Shown: positions 5,067-5,550 of the stretch, piece after piece | Layout: every line of letters begins with the position of its first letter | How positions within the stretch are numbered: position 1 is the stretch's first letter | NCBI GenBank assembly: GCA_002359495.1 | Contig: DENB01000013.1 | Span: forward strand, 1 to 5,550 | Length of the DNA: 5,550 nt | Direction of reading: 5' to 3' | Origin: Enterobacteriaceae bacterium UBA2655 | GTDB taxonomy: Bacteria; Pseudomonadota; Gammaproteobacteria; Enterobacterales; Enterobacteriaceae | Notes under the pieces: model-generated | The model's input: the letters and a program-made list of their open reading frames with translations, nothing else | Database searches by the model: none | What the model was told of the DNA's origin: nothing | Position numbers and translations under genes: made by a program

Positions 5067-5550
5067 GCCGGAAGCCTGACCGCCGTGCGCGGCTGGGGTT
5101 TTGAGGTTGGCTGCGGACTGGCGACCGTTTCCCCGGAGAGACGGAATTTCGCCACCGAGGTTTGCAGCGCTTCGGTTTGTCGCTCAAGGGCGCTGGCCGC
5201 GGCGGAGACCTGCTCCACCAGCGAGGCGTTTTGCTGCGTTACGCTGTCCATTTCAGCCACCGCCACGCCAACCTGCGAAATACCTTTACTCTGCTCTTCC
5301 GAGGCCGCCGCGATCTGCTCCATAATCTCATTAACGTCGAGCACCGCTTTCAAAATGTTGTCCATGGTGCTGCCCGCCTCATTCACCAGCTTTGAGCCTT
5401 TCTCCACCCGCTGCACCGAGTCGTCAATCAGCGAGGCGATCTCTTTCGCCGCGCCGGCGCTGCGCTGCGCCAGGTTGCGCACTTCGCTGGCGACCACGGC
5501 GAAACCGCGTCCCTGTTCGCCCGCCCGCGCAGCTTCCACCGCCGCGTTCA
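5024..5550 (-). CDS. Methyl-accepting chemotaxis protein, C-terminal 174 residues (5' part beyond window edge)
   Basis: Cytoplasmic end of a transmembrane chemoreceptor that controls CheA through CheW. The frame is open to the right edge; the GTG at 5539 is an internal valine, not a start, because the preceding codons encode the invariant NAA of [16 protein letters not shown], the hairpin-tip core that contacts CheA/CheW. The descending helix aligns without gaps to E. coli Tsr ([44 protein letters not shown]), placing it in the enterobacterial 36-heptad class. At the adaptation sites, Tsr E493 appears as Gln in VEQ and the E502 region reads LERQ. A Pro/Ser/Thr-rich flexible linker ends in EEWVSF, an xWxxF pentapeptide like NWETF of Tsr/Tar that docks CheR and CheB, so this is probably a self-sufficient, high-abundance type receptor. 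The sensor domain is not visible, so the ligand is unknown. The stop overlaps the lysR 3' end by 43 bp and no separate terminator is visible. Confidence 0.94.
   Translation of the reverse strand, partial: NAAVEAARAGEQGRGFAVVASEVRNLAQRSAGAAKEIASLIDDSVQRVEKGSKLVNEAGSTMDNILKAVLDVNEIMEQIAAASEEQSKGISQVGVAVAEMDSVTQQNASLVEQVSAAASALERQTEALQTSVAKFRLSGETVASPQPTSKPQPRTAVRLPAQTRSGATEEWVSF

Noticed and set aside
5539..5550. GTG at 5539 as a start codon of a short chemoreceptor-like protein
   Set aside because: The codons before it (5548-5540) encode Asn-Ala-Ala, completing the invariant [16 protein letters not shown] tip motif, so the gene continues beyond the window.

Overview
The window reads as chromosomal DNA of a GC-rich enterobacterium (order Enterobacterales). 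The predicted proteins align by eye, mostly without gaps, with Escherichia coli / Salmonella DppA, PepT, YbdL, HisJ/ArgT, GcvA and Tsr. The gene combination and the divergence from the E. coli proteins suggest a Pantoea/Erwinia/Mixta- or Enterobacter-like genome, but I cannot fix the genus from the sequence. Coding is dense. There is no non-coding stretch longer than about 120 bases, and I see no RNA gene, insertion sequence, CRISPR array or attachment site.

Layout, left to right. (1) Positions 1-717, minus strand: the N-terminal 239 residues of a DppA-type periplasmic peptide-binding protein, cut by the left edge. (2) Positions 836-2062, plus strand: a complete 408-residue PepT-family (M20B) tripeptidase, divergent from the binding protein across a 118-bp spacer. 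(3) Positions 2067-2090: a hairpin with a T-run on the minus strand, which terminates the next operon. (4) Positions 4058-2100, minus strand: a two-gene operon in which a YbdL-type (methionine-preferring) PLP aminotransferase is followed after 15 bp by a HisJ/ArgT-type periplasmic amino-acid-binding protein. (5) Positions 4059-4184: a divergent control region with two dyads and a good sigma70-like promoter. (6) Positions 4185-5066, plus strand: a GcvA-subfamily LysR regulator. (7) Positions 5024-5550, minus strand: the C-terminal 174 residues of a Tsr/Tar-class chemoreceptor, whose 3' end overlaps the lysR 3' end by 43 bp.

The genes share a theme: peptide capture, tripeptide cleavage, amino-acid capture and transamination, with a divergent LysR regulator in the classical position to control the aminotransferase/binding-protein operon and a chemoreceptor next door. 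Reading this as a peptide and amino-acid scavenging locus is inference, since each family is known but the arrangement is not one I recognise from E. coli K-12. The most notable details are these: the HisJ-like protein lacks the aspartate that normally holds the ligand's amino group and has no permease or ATPase beside it in the window; a perfect 11-bp inverted repeat lies exactly over the catalytic His-x-Asp codons of the peptidase gene; and the chemoreceptor's CheR/CheB-docking pentapeptide is encoded inside the antisense overlap with lysR. No clearly novel defence or mobile system is visible.
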